Positions 23,405-32,533 are shown, counted from the stretch's first letter. The stretch is 34,029 nucleotides of DNA from DATDCY01 sp031406795 [NCBI: Candidatus Rokuibacteriota bacterium] (GCA_031406795.1 JANOHV010000040.1:1-34029), one strand, 5' to 3'. The notes: generated by a model not told the origin, from the letters alone. Program-made: numbers and translations.

Positions 23405-23439
23405 GAGATTGCCGCGTCGCTGCGCTCCTCGCAATGACG
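23405..23439 (-). repeat. REP-like dispersed repeat, copy 2
   Basis: On the minus strand it opens CGTCATTGCGAGGAGCGCAG and ends CGGCAATCTC. It shares its first 12 bases and overall layout with the copy at 12192-12216, but in the opposite orientation. It fills most of the 95-bp gap between qmoC and sat. Confidence 0.7.
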
Positions 23440-23455
23440 TGAGGCACCGTCCTCG

Positions 23456-24664
23456 TTAAGCGGCCTTCGCGGTGGGAGCCGCCGTGTCGCGGCCGACGTT
23501 CTTGGCGTGGATGATGGCGATCGGCCGGTAGAGCAGGTGCGCGAGCTTGGAGAAGGGGAGGAAGGCGATGACGTAGAAGACGAAGACCAGGTGGACGAAG
23601 TACATCGGGTACGCCAGGGCGGCGTTGTCCATCAGGCGCAGGATCTCGGTGAGCATCCCGGTGGCGCCGACGAGGAATATCGCGCCGAGGAAGACCCAGT
23701 CGTAGCCGCTCGCCGGGCTGTCCTCGCTCTTGGACATCCGGTTGGCGATCATCAGCAGCGCGCCGAACACGATGGCCAGGCCGCCGATGTTGCCGAAGAA
23801 CTTCGGCAGCAGTCCCGCGCCGGAGAAGGCCAGCGGCGTCTCGAGTTCGTGGAAGATGCCGAACTTGGTGCCCCACTCGTAGACCAGCACGATGTTCGTC
23901 GCGATGAACGCGCCGACGAAGCCGTAGAAAACGAGCAGGTGCGCGAGGGTGCGCCCCGCGTTCACCGTGCACTTCTTGAAGCTCGCGTGGCTGATCAGCT
24001 CCCCGACGAACTCCATCATGCTCGGCACGAAGCCCTTGCGCGGCACGGATGCCGGCACCTGGGCCTCGAGCCGGCCCCAGAACCCCTTGAGGCTCGCGAA
24101 CGCCGAGAGCACGGCGAGGAGGGCGACCGTCAGGAACGTCAGGTCGACGCCGGTGGTGATCGGCATCATCTTCGAGAAGACGATCGGGCCCTCCGGCATG
24201 AAGCCCTGGCCGCCGAAGATCGGGAAGAGGTGCGAGCCGGCCTGCGGCTGGTTGTTGAGCATGATCACCGCGGCCAGGATCACGATCGGGATCGCGAAGA
24301 CCACCGGCAGGAACTTGATGTCGGAGAACAGCGTCCCCATGAACGCGGGAACCGCGTGGGCGCGGTAGGCGGTGCGGCGGATCGCGCCGAGCACCTCGCC
24401 GGGCTTGGCGTCGCGCGGGCACTTGGCCGTGCAGTCCGCGCACTGGTGGCAGAGCCAGACGTCGGCATCGTTGATCAGGCGGCTCTTGAGCCCCCACTGG
24501 GCCCAGACCATCTCCTTGCGCGGGAAGGGCTGGGCGTCGCCGGTGACGTCGCAGACCACCGAGCAGGTCGCGCACTGGTAGCACTTCTTGAGGGACTCGC
24601 CGCCCGCGGCGATGACCTCCTTGACGTACCCGAGATCGGGCTTGATCAGCTGGGCTTCAGACAT
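23456..24664 (-). CDS. qmoC: Quinone-interacting membrane-bound oxidoreductase subunit QmoC
   Basis: This 402-residue protein joins an HdrC-like iron-sulfur domain to a membrane cytochrome b domain. Two [4Fe-4S] motifs are visible near the N-terminus: CYQCATCSVVCDV and CHQCADCTAKCP. About six hydrophobic segments follow, with histidines suitable for heme b (AHLLVFYGF, HLVFVFYVIAFLPFSKLAHLLYRP). QmoC is taken to exchange electrons between menaquinone and QmoAB, which serves APS reductase. AAGGAGA precedes ATG 24664 and the qmoB stop is 9 nt upstream. Confidence 0.95.
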   Translation of the reverse strand: MSEAQLIKPDLGYVKEVIAAGGESLKKCYQCATCSVVCDVTGDAQPFPRKEMVWAQWGLKSRLINDADVWLCHQCADCTAKCPRDAKPGEVLGAIRRTAYRAHAVPAFMGTLFSDIKFLPVVFAIPIVILAAVIMLNNQPQAGSHLFPIFGGQGFMPEGPIVFSKMMPITTGVDLTFLTVALLAVLSAFASLKGFWGRLEAQVPASVPRKGFVPSMMEFVGELISHASFKKCTVNAGRTLAHLLVFYGFVGAFIATNIVLVYEWGTKFGIFHELETPLAFSGAGLLPKFFGNIGGLAIVFGALLMIANRMSKSEDSPASGYDWVFLGAIFLVGATGMLTEILRLMDNAALAYPMYFVHLVFVFYVIAFLPFSKLAHLLYRPIAIIHAKNVGRDTAAPTAKAA

Positions 24665-24673
24665 TGTTTCTCC

Positions 24674-26803
24674 TTACATGCCGCGGAAGGGGTTCGGGCC
24701 GAACTCCTTCACGTCCTCGATGAACTGATCCACGATGCCGGGGAGCTGGTCGAACTCGTTGATCGCCAGCTGGACCATGCGGATGCGGCCGGACTCGAGC
24801 TGCAGGCGGTTGAGGGTCTCCTGCACCTTGCTCAGCCGGATGCTGCACAGCTCGCTGCCCTTGACGAAGTGGCACTGGTAGTTCTCGCCGTGCTTGCAAC
24901 CGATCAGCAGCACGCCCTCGAGGCCCTTGCTCATCGCCTCGGCCATCCAGACCAGGTTGGTGCCGCCGAGGCAGCGCAGCGGGATGAAGCGGATGTGCGG
25001 GCTGTACTTGATGCGGGCCAGGCCGGCCATGTCCAGCGCCGGGTAGGCGTCGTTCTCGCAGATCAACCCGAGGAAGGTCGGCACGTCCTCGTCGTCCGAG
25101 ACGTCGACCGCCTTGATCATCGAGGCGATCATGTCGATCGAGTAGTTCTTGAAGGAGATGATGCGCTCCGGGCAGGCCCCCATGCAGACGCCGCAGCGGC
25201 GGCAGCGGGTGGGGTTGGGCTTGGGCGTGCCCTTCTCGTCCTCGTCCAGCGTGCCGAAGGGGCACTCCTCGGTGCAGCGCTTGCACTGGGTGCAGCGATT
25301 CAAGAAGAAATCCGGGAACGAGTCGTCGCCGACGCGCGGGTGCACGGCCTTGCCCTGCGCGGTCAGGTGCAGGCACTGGATGGCCTTGAGCGCGGCGCCC
25401 GCGGCGTCCTGCACGACGGCGGCGCTGTCCATCGGCGCGCGCACGGTGCCGGCGGCGTAGATGCCGGTGCGCTGGGTCTCGTAGGGGAAGCAGATGAAGT
25501 GCGAGTCCGGGAAGCCGTACTTGAGCGTCGGCAGCGCCGGGCCCTGGCGGTACGCGAGATTGAGGATCGGCTCGTCCACCGTGGTCGGCACCATGCCGGT
25601 GGCGAGCACGACGAGATCGGCCTCGAACTTGACGTCGGGTCCGAGCAGCGTGTCCTTCGCCGCGACCTGGATCTTTCCGCCTGCGGCGGTCACGCCGGTC
25701 ACGACGCCCTTGGTCAGGAAGATGCCCGGGTCCTCCTGGGCGCGCTGGTAGAAGAACTCCCCCTGGCCGGGGGTGCGCATGTCGCGGTAGACGATCGTGA
25801 CTTCGGCCTCGGGGTTGCGCTCGCGGATGTACATCGCCTGCTTGAGCGAGGTCGCGCAGCAGGTGGCCGAGCAGTAGGGCAGGTGGGCCTCGTCGCGCGA
25901 GCCGGCGCACTGGATGAAGAGCACGCTCTTGGCCTTCTTGCGGTCCGAGGGGCGGTGGATCTCGCCCTTGACGGCCATCGCCTCGAGATCGGCCGCGGTG
26001 ATCACGTCGGGGCTGCTGCCGAAGCCGAGATGCGCGAGCTTGGTGGCGTCGTAGGGACGCGAGCCGGTGGCGAGCACGATCGCGCCGACGCGGATCGTCT
26101 CTTCGCCGGCCTCGGTCTTCACGGTCGCGTCGAAAAGGCCGGGCGCGCCGGCGATCTTCTCGATGCTCGCGCCGGTGATCACGCGGATCTTCGCGTTGGC
26201 CTGCACGAGGCGGGCCTTCTCGGCGACCTGGGGGGTCTCGAGGTCGCGATAGGGCGCCGTGGAGGGCAGGTCCTTCCAGGCGCCGGCGAGCCAGCCGCCG
26301 AGCCGCGGCGACTTCTCGATCAGGATGACCTCGGAGCCGGCTTCCGCGGCGTCCAGGGCCGCGCTGATGCCGGTCAGGCCGCCGCCGACGACCAGGACGA
26401 CCTTGGAGATGTCCTGGATATTCGGCTCGGGCGGCGAGGTCTTCTGGACCCGCACGATGCCCATGATCAGGTAGTCCTCGGCGAGCTGCTGGGTGTGCTC
26501 GTCGTTCGGCTCGTGGCTCCACGCGACGTGCTCGCGCAGGTTGACGCGCTCGAGGATCGGCACGTCGATGCGGAAAGCGTCGGTCATGGCGCGCGCCGAG
26601 CAGGCCGCGATGACCACGGTGTTCACGCCCTCGCTGGCGACGTCGTTCGCGAGCAGGGCGTTGCCCTCTTCGCCGCAGAAACAGGGGTGGGTCTTGACGA
26701 CCTGGCCCCCCTTGCGCTGCGCGACGGCGGCGAGCTTCTCGACGTTGAGGCTCTCGCCGATCCCGCAGCCGCTGCAGATGTAGACTCCGATCTTCTTCTC
26801 CAT
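24674..26803 (-). CDS. qmoB: Quinone-interacting membrane-bound oxidoreductase subunit QmoB
   Basis: The protein has 709 residues from ATG 26803 (MEKKIGVYICSGCGIGESL); the frame is open upstream but that part overlaps qmoA. Order: an N-terminal CSGCG and CFCGEEG region, an HdrA-like FAD domain (LVVGGGLTGISAALDAAEAG, IEKSPRLGGWLAG), two ferredoxin motifs (CTQCKRCTEECP, CRRCGVCMGACP) and an MvhD-like C-terminal domain (CLGGTNLVWMAEAM, IGCKHGENYQCHF). The HdrA-MvhD fusion is diagnostic of QmoB. It is a cytoplasmic electron-transfer subunit. AAGGAG lies 8 nt upstream and the qmoA stop 4 nt upstream. Confidence 0.95.
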   Translation of the reverse strand: MEKKIGVYICSGCGIGESLNVEKLAAVAQRKGGQVVKTHPCFCGEEGNALLANDVASEGVNTVVIAACSARAMTDAFRIDVPILERVNLREHVAWSHEPNDEHTQQLAEDYLIMGIVRVQKTSPPEPNIQDISKVVLVVGGGLTGISAALDAAEAGSEVILIEKSPRLGGWLAGAWKDLPSTAPYRDLETPQVAEKARLVQANAKIRVITGASIEKIAGAPGLFDATVKTEAGEETIRVGAIVLATGSRPYDATKLAHLGFGSSPDVITAADLEAMAVKGEIHRPSDRKKAKSVLFIQCAGSRDEAHLPYCSATCCATSLKQAMYIRERNPEAEVTIVYRDMRTPGQGEFFYQRAQEDPGIFLTKGVVTGVTAAGGKIQVAAKDTLLGPDVKFEADLVVLATGMVPTTVDEPILNLAYRQGPALPTLKYGFPDSHFICFPYETQRTGIYAAGTVRAPMDSAAVVQDAAGAALKAIQCLHLTAQGKAVHPRVGDDSFPDFFLNRCTQCKRCTEECPFGTLDEDEKGTPKPNPTRCRRCGVCMGACPERIISFKNYSIDMIASMIKAVDVSDDEDVPTFLGLICENDAYPALDMAGLARIKYSPHIRFIPLRCLGGTNLVWMAEAMSKGLEGVLLIGCKHGENYQCHFVKGSELCSIRLSKVQETLNRLQLESGRIRMVQLAINEFDQLPGIVDQFIEDVKEFGPNPFRGM

Positions 26804-26807
26804 GCTC

Positions 26808-28073
26808 CTAGCTCCTTGCCATGGCCTGGATGGCCTTGAGGGCGACCCCGGTGGCGTCCTGCACCGTGCCGGCGACGTCGAGGGGTTTCTTCGCGCAGCC
26901 GACGGCGAAGACCGGCACCGCGCCGGAGGGGCCGGTGGCGAAGCCGTTCGTATCGTAGGCCACGCCGGGCAGCCCGGTCGTCGCGGGCGGCATCCCGGTG
27001 GCGAGAACAACCAGGTCCGCGGTGAGGCGGCGGATGCCGCCGCCGAGGATGTCCTCGACCTCGACGGTGACCTCGCCGGTGGCGGCGTTCTCGGTCACCT
27101 TCGCAACCTTGCCCTTGAGCATGGTGATGTTGTGCTCGGCCTGGGCCTTCACGGAGAAGTCTTCGAGCTTGCCCGGCGCGCGCACGTCGATGTAGCACAT
27201 CGTGATCTCGGCGTCGGGGTGCTGGGCGCGCACGTAGCCGGCCTGCTTGAGCGAGGCCAGGCAGCAGACGGCGGAGCAGTACGGCAGGTGCAGGCGGTCG
27301 CGCGAGCCGGCGCACTGCACGAAAATTACGCGCTTGGGGGCGGCGCCGTCCGAGGGGCGCTGGATCTTGCCGCCCGTGACGCCGCTCGGCGCCGCGAGGC
27401 GCTCCATCATCGCGTTGGTGATCACGTTCTTGGAGGTGCCGAAGCCAAGGGTGTCGATGCGTTTGGCGTCGTAGGGGAGCCAGCCCGTCGCGACGGCCAT
27501 CGCGCCGACCGGGATCTCGAGGGTGCGCTCCTTCATGTCCAGGTCGATCGCGCCGTAGGGGCAGACGGTCGCGCACTTGCCGCAGGATTTCCCGAGGCAG
27601 ACCGAGCCGTCGATGACGAGGCGCTGGGGGTGGGCCATCGCATGGGCGAGATAGACGGCCTTGGTGGTGCCCAGGCCCGCGTTGAAGGCGTCCGGGCGCG
27701 AAACCGGGCAGACCTCGATGCACTTGCCGCAGGCGGTGCACTTCTCGTTCACGTAGCGCGGCTTGACGGTGACGGTGGCCACGGCGTCTTTCGCGCCGCC
27801 GGAGACCTTGGTCACCTCGGCGAGGGTCAGGATCTTGATCGCCGGGTTCTTGCGCAGGCGCTGGAAGTTGATCTCCAGGCCGCAGGTCGGGGGGCACATC
27901 TTCGGGAAGTAAAGGTGGTTCGCCGCCACCCGGCCGCCGACGAAGGCGTTCTTCTCGACGACGACCACCGGCCATCCGGCCTCGGCGGTTTCAACGGCCA
28001 CCGTAAGACCGCCGATGCCGCCGCCGACCACGAGCACGGCCTTGGTCTGCTGCGCTGCCTGTTGTTCCGTCAT
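26808..28073 (-). CDS. qmoA: Quinone-interacting membrane-bound oxidoreductase subunit QmoA
   Basis: This 421-residue HdrA-like flavoprotein has VLVVGGGIGGLTVAVETAEAG at residues 13-33, VEKNAFVGGRVA, the CPPTCGLEI region, and iron-sulfur motifs CTACGKCIEVCPVS and CLGKSCGKCATVCPYG. FVQCAGSRD...LPYCSAVCC is shared with QmoB. QmoA is the soluble subunit thought to contact AprBA. The ATG at 28073 is chosen for its AAGGAG 8 nt upstream; an in-frame start 8 codons earlier lacks one. A terminator-like hairpin lies between aprA and this gene. Confidence 0.95.
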   Translation of the reverse strand: MTEQQAAQQTKAVLVVGGGIGGLTVAVETAEAGWPVVVVEKNAFVGGRVAANHLYFPKMCPPTCGLEINFQRLRKNPAIKILTLAEVTKVSGGAKDAVATVTVKPRYVNEKCTACGKCIEVCPVSRPDAFNAGLGTTKAVYLAHAMAHPQRLVIDGSVCLGKSCGKCATVCPYGAIDLDMKERTLEIPVGAMAVATGWLPYDAKRIDTLGFGTSKNVITNAMMERLAAPSGVTGGKIQRPSDGAAPKRVIFVQCAGSRDRLHLPYCSAVCCLASLKQAGYVRAQHPDAEITMCYIDVRAPGKLEDFSVKAQAEHNITMLKGKVAKVTENAATGEVTVEVEDILGGGIRRLTADLVVLATGMPPATTGLPGVAYDTNGFATGPSGAVPVFAVGCAKKPLDVAGTVQDATGVALKAIQAMARS

Positions 28074-28140
28074 GCACGCTCTCCTTGCTGGGTACAAATC
28101 ATCTGCCCGCGGCGGGCGTCAGGGATGTCTGCGAGGGGGT

Positions 28141-28181
28141 GAGAAAAACCCCGGGGAAGGGCCGTGAGACCCTCCCCCGGG
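28141..28181 (-). terminator. Intrinsic terminator or attenuator between aprA and qmoA
   Basis: On the minus strand a 12-bp stem with one G-T pair (CCCGGGGGAGGG / CCCTTCCCCGGG) and an 8-nt loop is followed by GTTTTTCTC. It lies 10 nt after the aprA stop. It should reduce read-through from aprBA into qmoABC and so set their ratio, unless qmoA has a promoter in 28074-28140, where I see none that is convincing. Confidence 0.75.
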
Positions 28182-28191
28182 AACGCGACTG

Positions 28192-30198
28192 CTACTCGAA
28201 GAGCTGCTTGTACTCGACCTTCTTCATGGTCCAGGTGTTGGCCTTGGCGTCGTACACGGAGTTCGTGAAGCACTTCCAGTTGACGTCGTCGATCATGTCG
28301 AAGTCGCCGCGGTAGTAGTACCCCGGGTAGCGGCTTTCCTCGCGGAACAGGATGTGCCGGGCGTGCGCCTCGACCGAGAGGATGCGGTGGTAGTTCTCCC
28401 AGCAGCGCATCAGCTCGTGCAGGTTCGCCGCCGCCATGTGCGAGGCGTCCTCCTTGAGCATGTCCAGGAGCTGGAGGCCCGCGTCGAGCATGGTCTTGGA
28501 GGTCATGTACCAGGTGCCGCAACCGCCGAAGTACTCGTCGGCGATCTTCTGCAGCCGGGCCTGGAGCATGTCGGGCTTGATGTAGTGCGGGTTGGTCTTC
28601 GGGTCGGTGGTGAAGGTCTTGTGCTTTTCGTAGACCTCGTAGGGCAGGTACAGCTCGGCGGCGACCTCGTCGGCCGTCTCCTTGATCGTGGGCTTGTAAT
28701 CCGGGTGGTCGAGGATGAACGCGATGGCGGACTTCGCGGCGATGCGCCCCTCGGCGTGCGAGCCCGAGGAGAACTTGTGCCCGGAGGCGCCGCAGACGTC
28801 GCCGATCATGAACAGGCCCGGCACGGTCGACATCCGGTTGTAGCCCCAGTGGTAGTGCGCCGGGGTGCCGGGGATGTCGGCGGGACCCGAGCACCAGAAG
28901 CCGGCGCAGCCGGCGTGCGAGCCGAGCAGGTAGGGCTCCGTGGGCATGATCTCGGAGGGGGACTTGTCGGGCTCGATGTTCTTGGAAGCCCACAGCCCGG
29001 CCTGGCCGATCGCCATGTCGAGGAAGTCCTCCCAGGCCTCGGCCTCGAGGTGCTTGACCTTCTTCTTGCCTTCCTTCTCGCCGAGGGCCGCCACGAACTG
29101 CTTGTTGATGGCGTCCATCGCCTCGTGGGTGCGCATCAGGATCGGACCCTTGCCGGCCTTCATGTCCTTCATCATCAGGTGGTTGCGGATGGCGGTGCCC
29201 ATCGCGTCCACGTACTTGCCGTACTTCGCCCGCGCTTCGGCGAGGTAGGCCTCGTTCGTGCAGTAGTCCTCACCCAGGGCGTTGGTCGCCTTCGCCTTGA
29301 AGAAGAGGAACCACGCGCCGACCGGCCCGTAGCCGTCCTTGAAGCGCGCGGGCACGAAGCGGTTCTCCATCAGGGTCATCTCGGCGCCGGCCTGCATGCC
29401 GAGCGCGTAGCCGGAGCCGGAGTTCCAGACGGGGTACCAGGCGCGGCCCTGGCCTTCCTTCGTGGAACGGGGGCGGAAGACGTTGACCGCGCCGCCGGCG
29501 GCGTTGATCATCGCCTTGGCCTTGAAGATGTAGATCTTGTTCTCGCGCACCGAGTAGCCCGCCGCCGCCGCGACGCGCTTCGGGTCGTTGGCGTCGTGGA
29601 AGAGCTTGACGATGAAGACGCGCTCGAAATGGTTCTGGTCGACGCCGGTCTTCTTGCGGTTGTACTCCAGCGCCTTCTTGGCGGCCTCGGCCACGATGAC
29701 CTTGTAGGACTCGCCGTTGATCATGATCTGCCACTTGCCCGAGCGCACCGGCGTGCCGCCGTCCTTGAGCATCTTCTTGCCGGCGTCGCGCGCCTGGAAG
29801 CCGTCGAGCGAGAAGCCGTCGTCGCCCTTCTTCCAGATCGGCAGGCCCCACTCCTCGAAGAGGTGCACGGAGTCATCCACGTGCCGGCCCAGGTCGTAGG
29901 TGAGGTCCTCGCGGGTGATGCCCATCAGGTCGGCGCGGACGTACTTGACGTAGTCCTCGACCTTGTTCTCGCCGACGTAGGTGTTGATCGCCGAGAGGCC
30001 CATCGCGACGGCGCCGGAGCGGTCCGTGGCGGCCTTGTCGACCATGGTGATCTTGATGCCCTTGGCGTCAGCCCAGCGGGCGGCCTCGTAGGCGGCGCCG
30101 CAGCAGGCCATGCCGCCGCCGATGAGCAGCAGGTCGGTCTCGATCTCGATGACCTTGGGCTTTTCGCAGAAGGAGAAGGTGCAGGTAGTTTTTTCCAT
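28192..30198 (-). CDS. aprA: Adenylylsulfate reductase alpha subunit AprA
   Basis: This 668-residue flavoprotein has FAD-binding TDLLLIGGGMACCGAAYEAA at about residues 21-40, the AprA segments DKAATDRSGAVAMGLSAINTYVG and ENRFVPARFKDGYGPVGAW (the Arg-rich substrate region), and GHKFSSGSHAEGRIAAKSAI for flavin contacts. Length equals known AprA proteins. The enzyme interconverts APS with sulfite and AMP in the cytoplasm, taking electrons through AprB. AAGGAGG lies upstream of ATG 30198, 32 nt after aprB. Confidence 0.97.
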   Translation of the reverse strand: MEKTTCTFSFCEKPKVIEIETDLLLIGGGMACCGAAYEAARWADAKGIKITMVDKAATDRSGAVAMGLSAINTYVGENKVEDYVKYVRADLMGITREDLTYDLGRHVDDSVHLFEEWGLPIWKKGDDGFSLDGFQARDAGKKMLKDGGTPVRSGKWQIMINGESYKVIVAEAAKKALEYNRKKTGVDQNHFERVFIVKLFHDANDPKRVAAAAGYSVRENKIYIFKAKAMINAAGGAVNVFRPRSTKEGQGRAWYPVWNSGSGYALGMQAGAEMTLMENRFVPARFKDGYGPVGAWFLFFKAKATNALGEDYCTNEAYLAEARAKYGKYVDAMGTAIRNHLMMKDMKAGKGPILMRTHEAMDAINKQFVAALGEKEGKKKVKHLEAEAWEDFLDMAIGQAGLWASKNIEPDKSPSEIMPTEPYLLGSHAGCAGFWCSGPADIPGTPAHYHWGYNRMSTVPGLFMIGDVCGASGHKFSSGSHAEGRIAAKSAIAFILDHPDYKPTIKETADEVAAELYLPYEVYEKHKTFTTDPKTNPHYIKPDMLQARLQKIADEYFGGCGTWYMTSKTMLDAGLQLLDMLKEDASHMAAANLHELMRCWENYHRILSVEAHARHILFREESRYPGYYYRGDFDMIDDVNWKCFTNSVYDAKANTWTMKKVEYKQLFE

Positions 30199-30230
30199 GC
30201 TGTTTTATTCCTCCTTGGTCCGGCCGGCGG

Positions 30231-30647
30231 TTACTTGCGGGCCTCGGAATTGAAGAAACCGGAGCTCTTGAGCTTGGCGAAATCGGGCTCGGGCTTGCCG
30301 GTGTACAGGTCGATCGACCCTTCGACGGTGGTGCGGATCGGGAACTTGAAGCGCTTGATGATCCCGTTGCGGAACTTCACCGTCCACATGATGGAGTCGG
30401 TGGAGCGCATCGGGATGACGTTCGCGCCGAGGGGGGCGAAATCCTGGTAGGCCCGGACCTCGATCGCCTGCTGGGGGCAGATCTTCACGCAGTTGTAGCA
30501 CTCCCAGCACTGGTCGGTTTCCTGGTTGGTGGCCTTCATGATGTCGCGGTTGAGCACCATCAGGTCGTTGGGGCAAATGTACTGGCAGGCGGTCTTGTCC
30601 TGCCCTTTGCACCCGTCGCACTTTTCCGTGAGAACATAACTCGGCAT
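30231..30647 (-). CDS. aprB: Adenylylsulfate reductase beta subunit AprB
   Basis: The protein has 138 residues from ATG 30647 (MPSYVLTEKCDGC), chosen for the AAGGAGGAG upstream; an open frame of 13 more codons has no support. Two [4Fe-4S] motifs are visible: CDGCKGQDKTACQYICP, with the AprB-specific spacing, and CWECYNCVKICP. The C-terminal tail (RTTVEGSIDLYTGKPEPDF) wraps around AprA in known structures. It is slightly shorter than the Archaeoglobus and Desulfovibrio proteins. It is the first gene of the apr-qmo-sat run. Confidence 0.96.
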   Translation of the reverse strand: MPSYVLTEKCDGCKGQDKTACQYICPNDLMVLNRDIMKATNQETDQCWECYNCVKICPQQAIEVRAYQDFAPLGANVIPMRSTDSIMWTVKFRNGIIKRFKFPIRTTVEGSIDLYTGKPEPDFAKLKSSGFFNSEARK

Positions 30648-31152
30648 CAGCTCTCCTCCTTGTTGACGGTCCCGACAGCGGGACACTCCTGGGAACCTGC
30701 GATTCCCGTTCTGGGTAACCTGCGTGCGCTTCCTTTCCGGCCGTCACCTCCCTGTCCAAAGCCCTCGTCCAGTCGTAACCCGTTCCCGTTGGTCGCTTCA
30801 CACCGGACGAAGCGTGCCGCCGGCGCGGTGAATCACGCGTTCTTCATAGCAAAATCCATACCAGAATCGCTGCCGAGGCCGAAGTCGGGAAATACTGAAT
30901 TTCAGCGGCGACAAAAGGGTCTTGTGGTGGTGCAATCTTTCACAGCTTCGAGCAATGCCAACTTGTCAGGTCGCTCTGTCAGGCTGTCAGTGCGGCCATC
31001 ATACTGAGGGTTCGGCACTGCCCATCCTCCGCCGGCGGGGGGAGATTTCAGTTCATTGAGCGGCGATCAGCCGAGGGCTCGAATCTTGCACCATTGTTCA
31101 CACGAATGTTGTAATCTGGGTAAGGTATAAACCAACAAGGGAGGTAGCGGAC
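30648..31152. other. Divergent intergenic region between aprB and the FadL-like gene
   Basis: This 505-bp stretch has no gene. It must hold the apr promoter on the minus strand; a TGCTATGAA extended -10-like word (30852-30844) is one weak candidate. Other elements: a CTGAATTTCAG dyad near 30896 and three TGTCAG words at 30964, 30977 and 30985. None is strong enough to name a regulator. Confidence 0.4.
31086..31115 (+). promoter_or_regulatory. Probable promoter of the FadL-like gene
   Basis: TTGCAC (31086-31091), 18 bp, then TGTAAT (31110-31115; five of six to consensus). It lies about 38 nt before the start codon, in the most AT-rich part of the gap. Confidence 0.45.
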
Positions 31153-32457
31153 ATGAAGAAGATTTTTTCGGCACTCGCAGTGACGGCACTTCTGGGCGCG
31201 ATCGGGGTTGTCCCGGCCGGTGCCACCAACGGCATGGACATGATCGGGTATGGAACGCGCGCGATCGGGATGGGCGGTGCGGACGTCGCGGTCGCCGGCG
31301 ACGCGGGGAACGTCAGCGGCAACCCGGCGGCGGTTTCCGAGGCGAGTCCGAGTTCGGCGAACATCGGCGTCACGTTCCTGATGCCGACGCTGAGCCTCAA
31401 GCACAACACGCCGGCCGGCCCCGATTCGGTCGACGGCGAGTCGGCCGGCTTCAGTTTCTGGATGCCGCAGATCGGGTATGTGCACCGGCTGAAAGACAGC
31501 CCGCTGGCTTTCGGCTTCGGCCTGTACGCCCAGGGCGGCATGGGCGTGGACTTCCAGGACGTCAACACCGGTATGGGCACCCAGGACGAGCTGACGTCGC
31601 AGGTTTCCTTCATGCGGTTCAATCCGCTGCTTTCCTACACGCTCAACGAAGCCGTCAGTCTCGGGGCGACGCTGATGGTGGGCTATTCGCAGGCTCAATT
31701 CTCGTTCTACCCGGGGACCTACTCGGCGGGGCCGGACGGCACGCCCGGCACGGGGGATGACTTCGCGGGCATGGACGTCACGGGGCTCAAGAGCTTCGGC
31801 TTCGCCGGGCGCGTCGGGGCCCAGGTCAAGCTCGGGCCGATGGTGCGCCTCGGTGCGACGTACACCAGCGAGTCGACGATCAAGCTCGAGGACGGCAACG
31901 CCAAGCTGAACTTCGGCCAGATGAAGGTCAACTACGACGCCGAAATGCAGGACTTCACCTGGCCCCAGGAGATCGAAGCGGGCGTCGCGCTCATGCCGGC
32001 GAGGGGGCTCACCGTCGCGTTCGACGTCAAGTGGATCAACTGGTCGGCCGCGATCGACCAGCCTCTGCTGAAAATCTCCAGCCCCGACCAGCTCGTCGGG
32101 TTGACCTCGCGTGAGATCGCCTTCGACATGGCCTGGGAGGACCAGTTTGTCTACGCGATCGGCGTGGAATACGCGCTCAACAGCACGCAGACGCTGCGGG
32201 CGGGGTACAACTATGGCAAGAACCCGGTCCCGGATGCGAATCTCAACCCGCTCTTCCCCGCGATCGTCGAGCATCACCTGACGCTCGGGTACGGGCTGGG
32301 GCGCGGGCCGTGGAGTCTGAACCTGGCGTACGAGCACGCCTTCGAGAACTCCCAGGTCAACAACAACACGAACCAGCAGGTCAATAACTTCGGTCCCGGG
32401 CTGGAAGTCAGCCACTCCCAGAACACTTTCAGTCTAGAGGCGACCTACCGCTACTAA
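31153..32457 (+). CDS. OmpP1/FadL/TodX-family outer-membrane transport protein
   Basis: This 434-residue protein has a signal peptide (MKKIFSALAVTALLGAIGVV, cleavage after PAGA). The mature start TNGMDMIGYGTRAIGMGGADVAVAGDAGNVSGNPAA is the FadL N-terminal plug signature (NPA box). Repeated amphipathic strands follow and the last residues are EATYRY, an aromatic end typical of barrels. The family moves hydrophobic compounds such as fatty acids or aromatics across the outer membrane. GGGAGG precedes ATG 31153 and a terminator follows the stop. It is divergent from aprB; substrate unknown. Confidence 0.9.
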   Translation: MKKIFSALAVTALLGAIGVVPAGATNGMDMIGYGTRAIGMGGADVAVAGDAGNVSGNPAAVSEASPSSANIGVTFLMPTLSLKHNTPAGPDSVDGESAGFSFWMPQIGYVHRLKDSPLAFGFGLYAQGGMGVDFQDVNTGMGTQDELTSQVSFMRFNPLLSYTLNEAVSLGATLMVGYSQAQFSFYPGTYSAGPDGTPGTGDDFAGMDVTGLKSFGFAGRVGAQVKLGPMVRLGATYTSESTIKLEDGNAKLNFGQMKVNYDAEMQDFTWPQEIEAGVALMPARGLTVAFDVKWINWSAAIDQPLLKISSPDQLVGLTSREIAFDMAWEDQFVYAIGVEYALNSTQTLRAGYNYGKNPVPDANLNPLFPAIVEHHLTLGYGLGRGPWSLNLAYEHAFENSQVNNNTNQQVNNFGPGLEVSHSQNTFSLEATYRY

Positions 32458-32489
32458 GCCGGCGGCGTACACCTCAGGGTGAGTATCTC

Positions 32490-32526
32490 GGGGCTCCGGC
32501 CATGCGCCGGGGCCCCGCTTTCGTTT
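32490..32526 (+). terminator. Intrinsic terminator after the FadL-like gene
   Basis: An 11-bp stem with one G-T pair (GGGGCTCCGGC / GCCGGGGCCCC) and a 5-nt loop is followed by GCTTTCGTTTG. It lies 33 nt after the stop and just beyond the end of the convergent PEGA gene. Confidence 0.7.
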
Positions 32527-32533
32527 GTGCGGG

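Noticed and set aside
23507-26839. Very long plus-strand open frame (1110 codons) opposite qmoC and qmoB
   Set aside because: It is the antisense of conserved genes in high-GC DNA, has a repetitive Glu/Asp/His/Arg/Leu composition and no domain.
28354-30450. Long plus-strand open frame opposite aprA
   Set aside because: Mirror of the aprA codon pattern; no ribosome site or family motif.
30964-30990. Three TGTCAG words upstream of the FadL-like gene
   Set aside because: Spacing is irregular (13 and 8 bp) and no known regulator site fits, so no regulatory claim is made.
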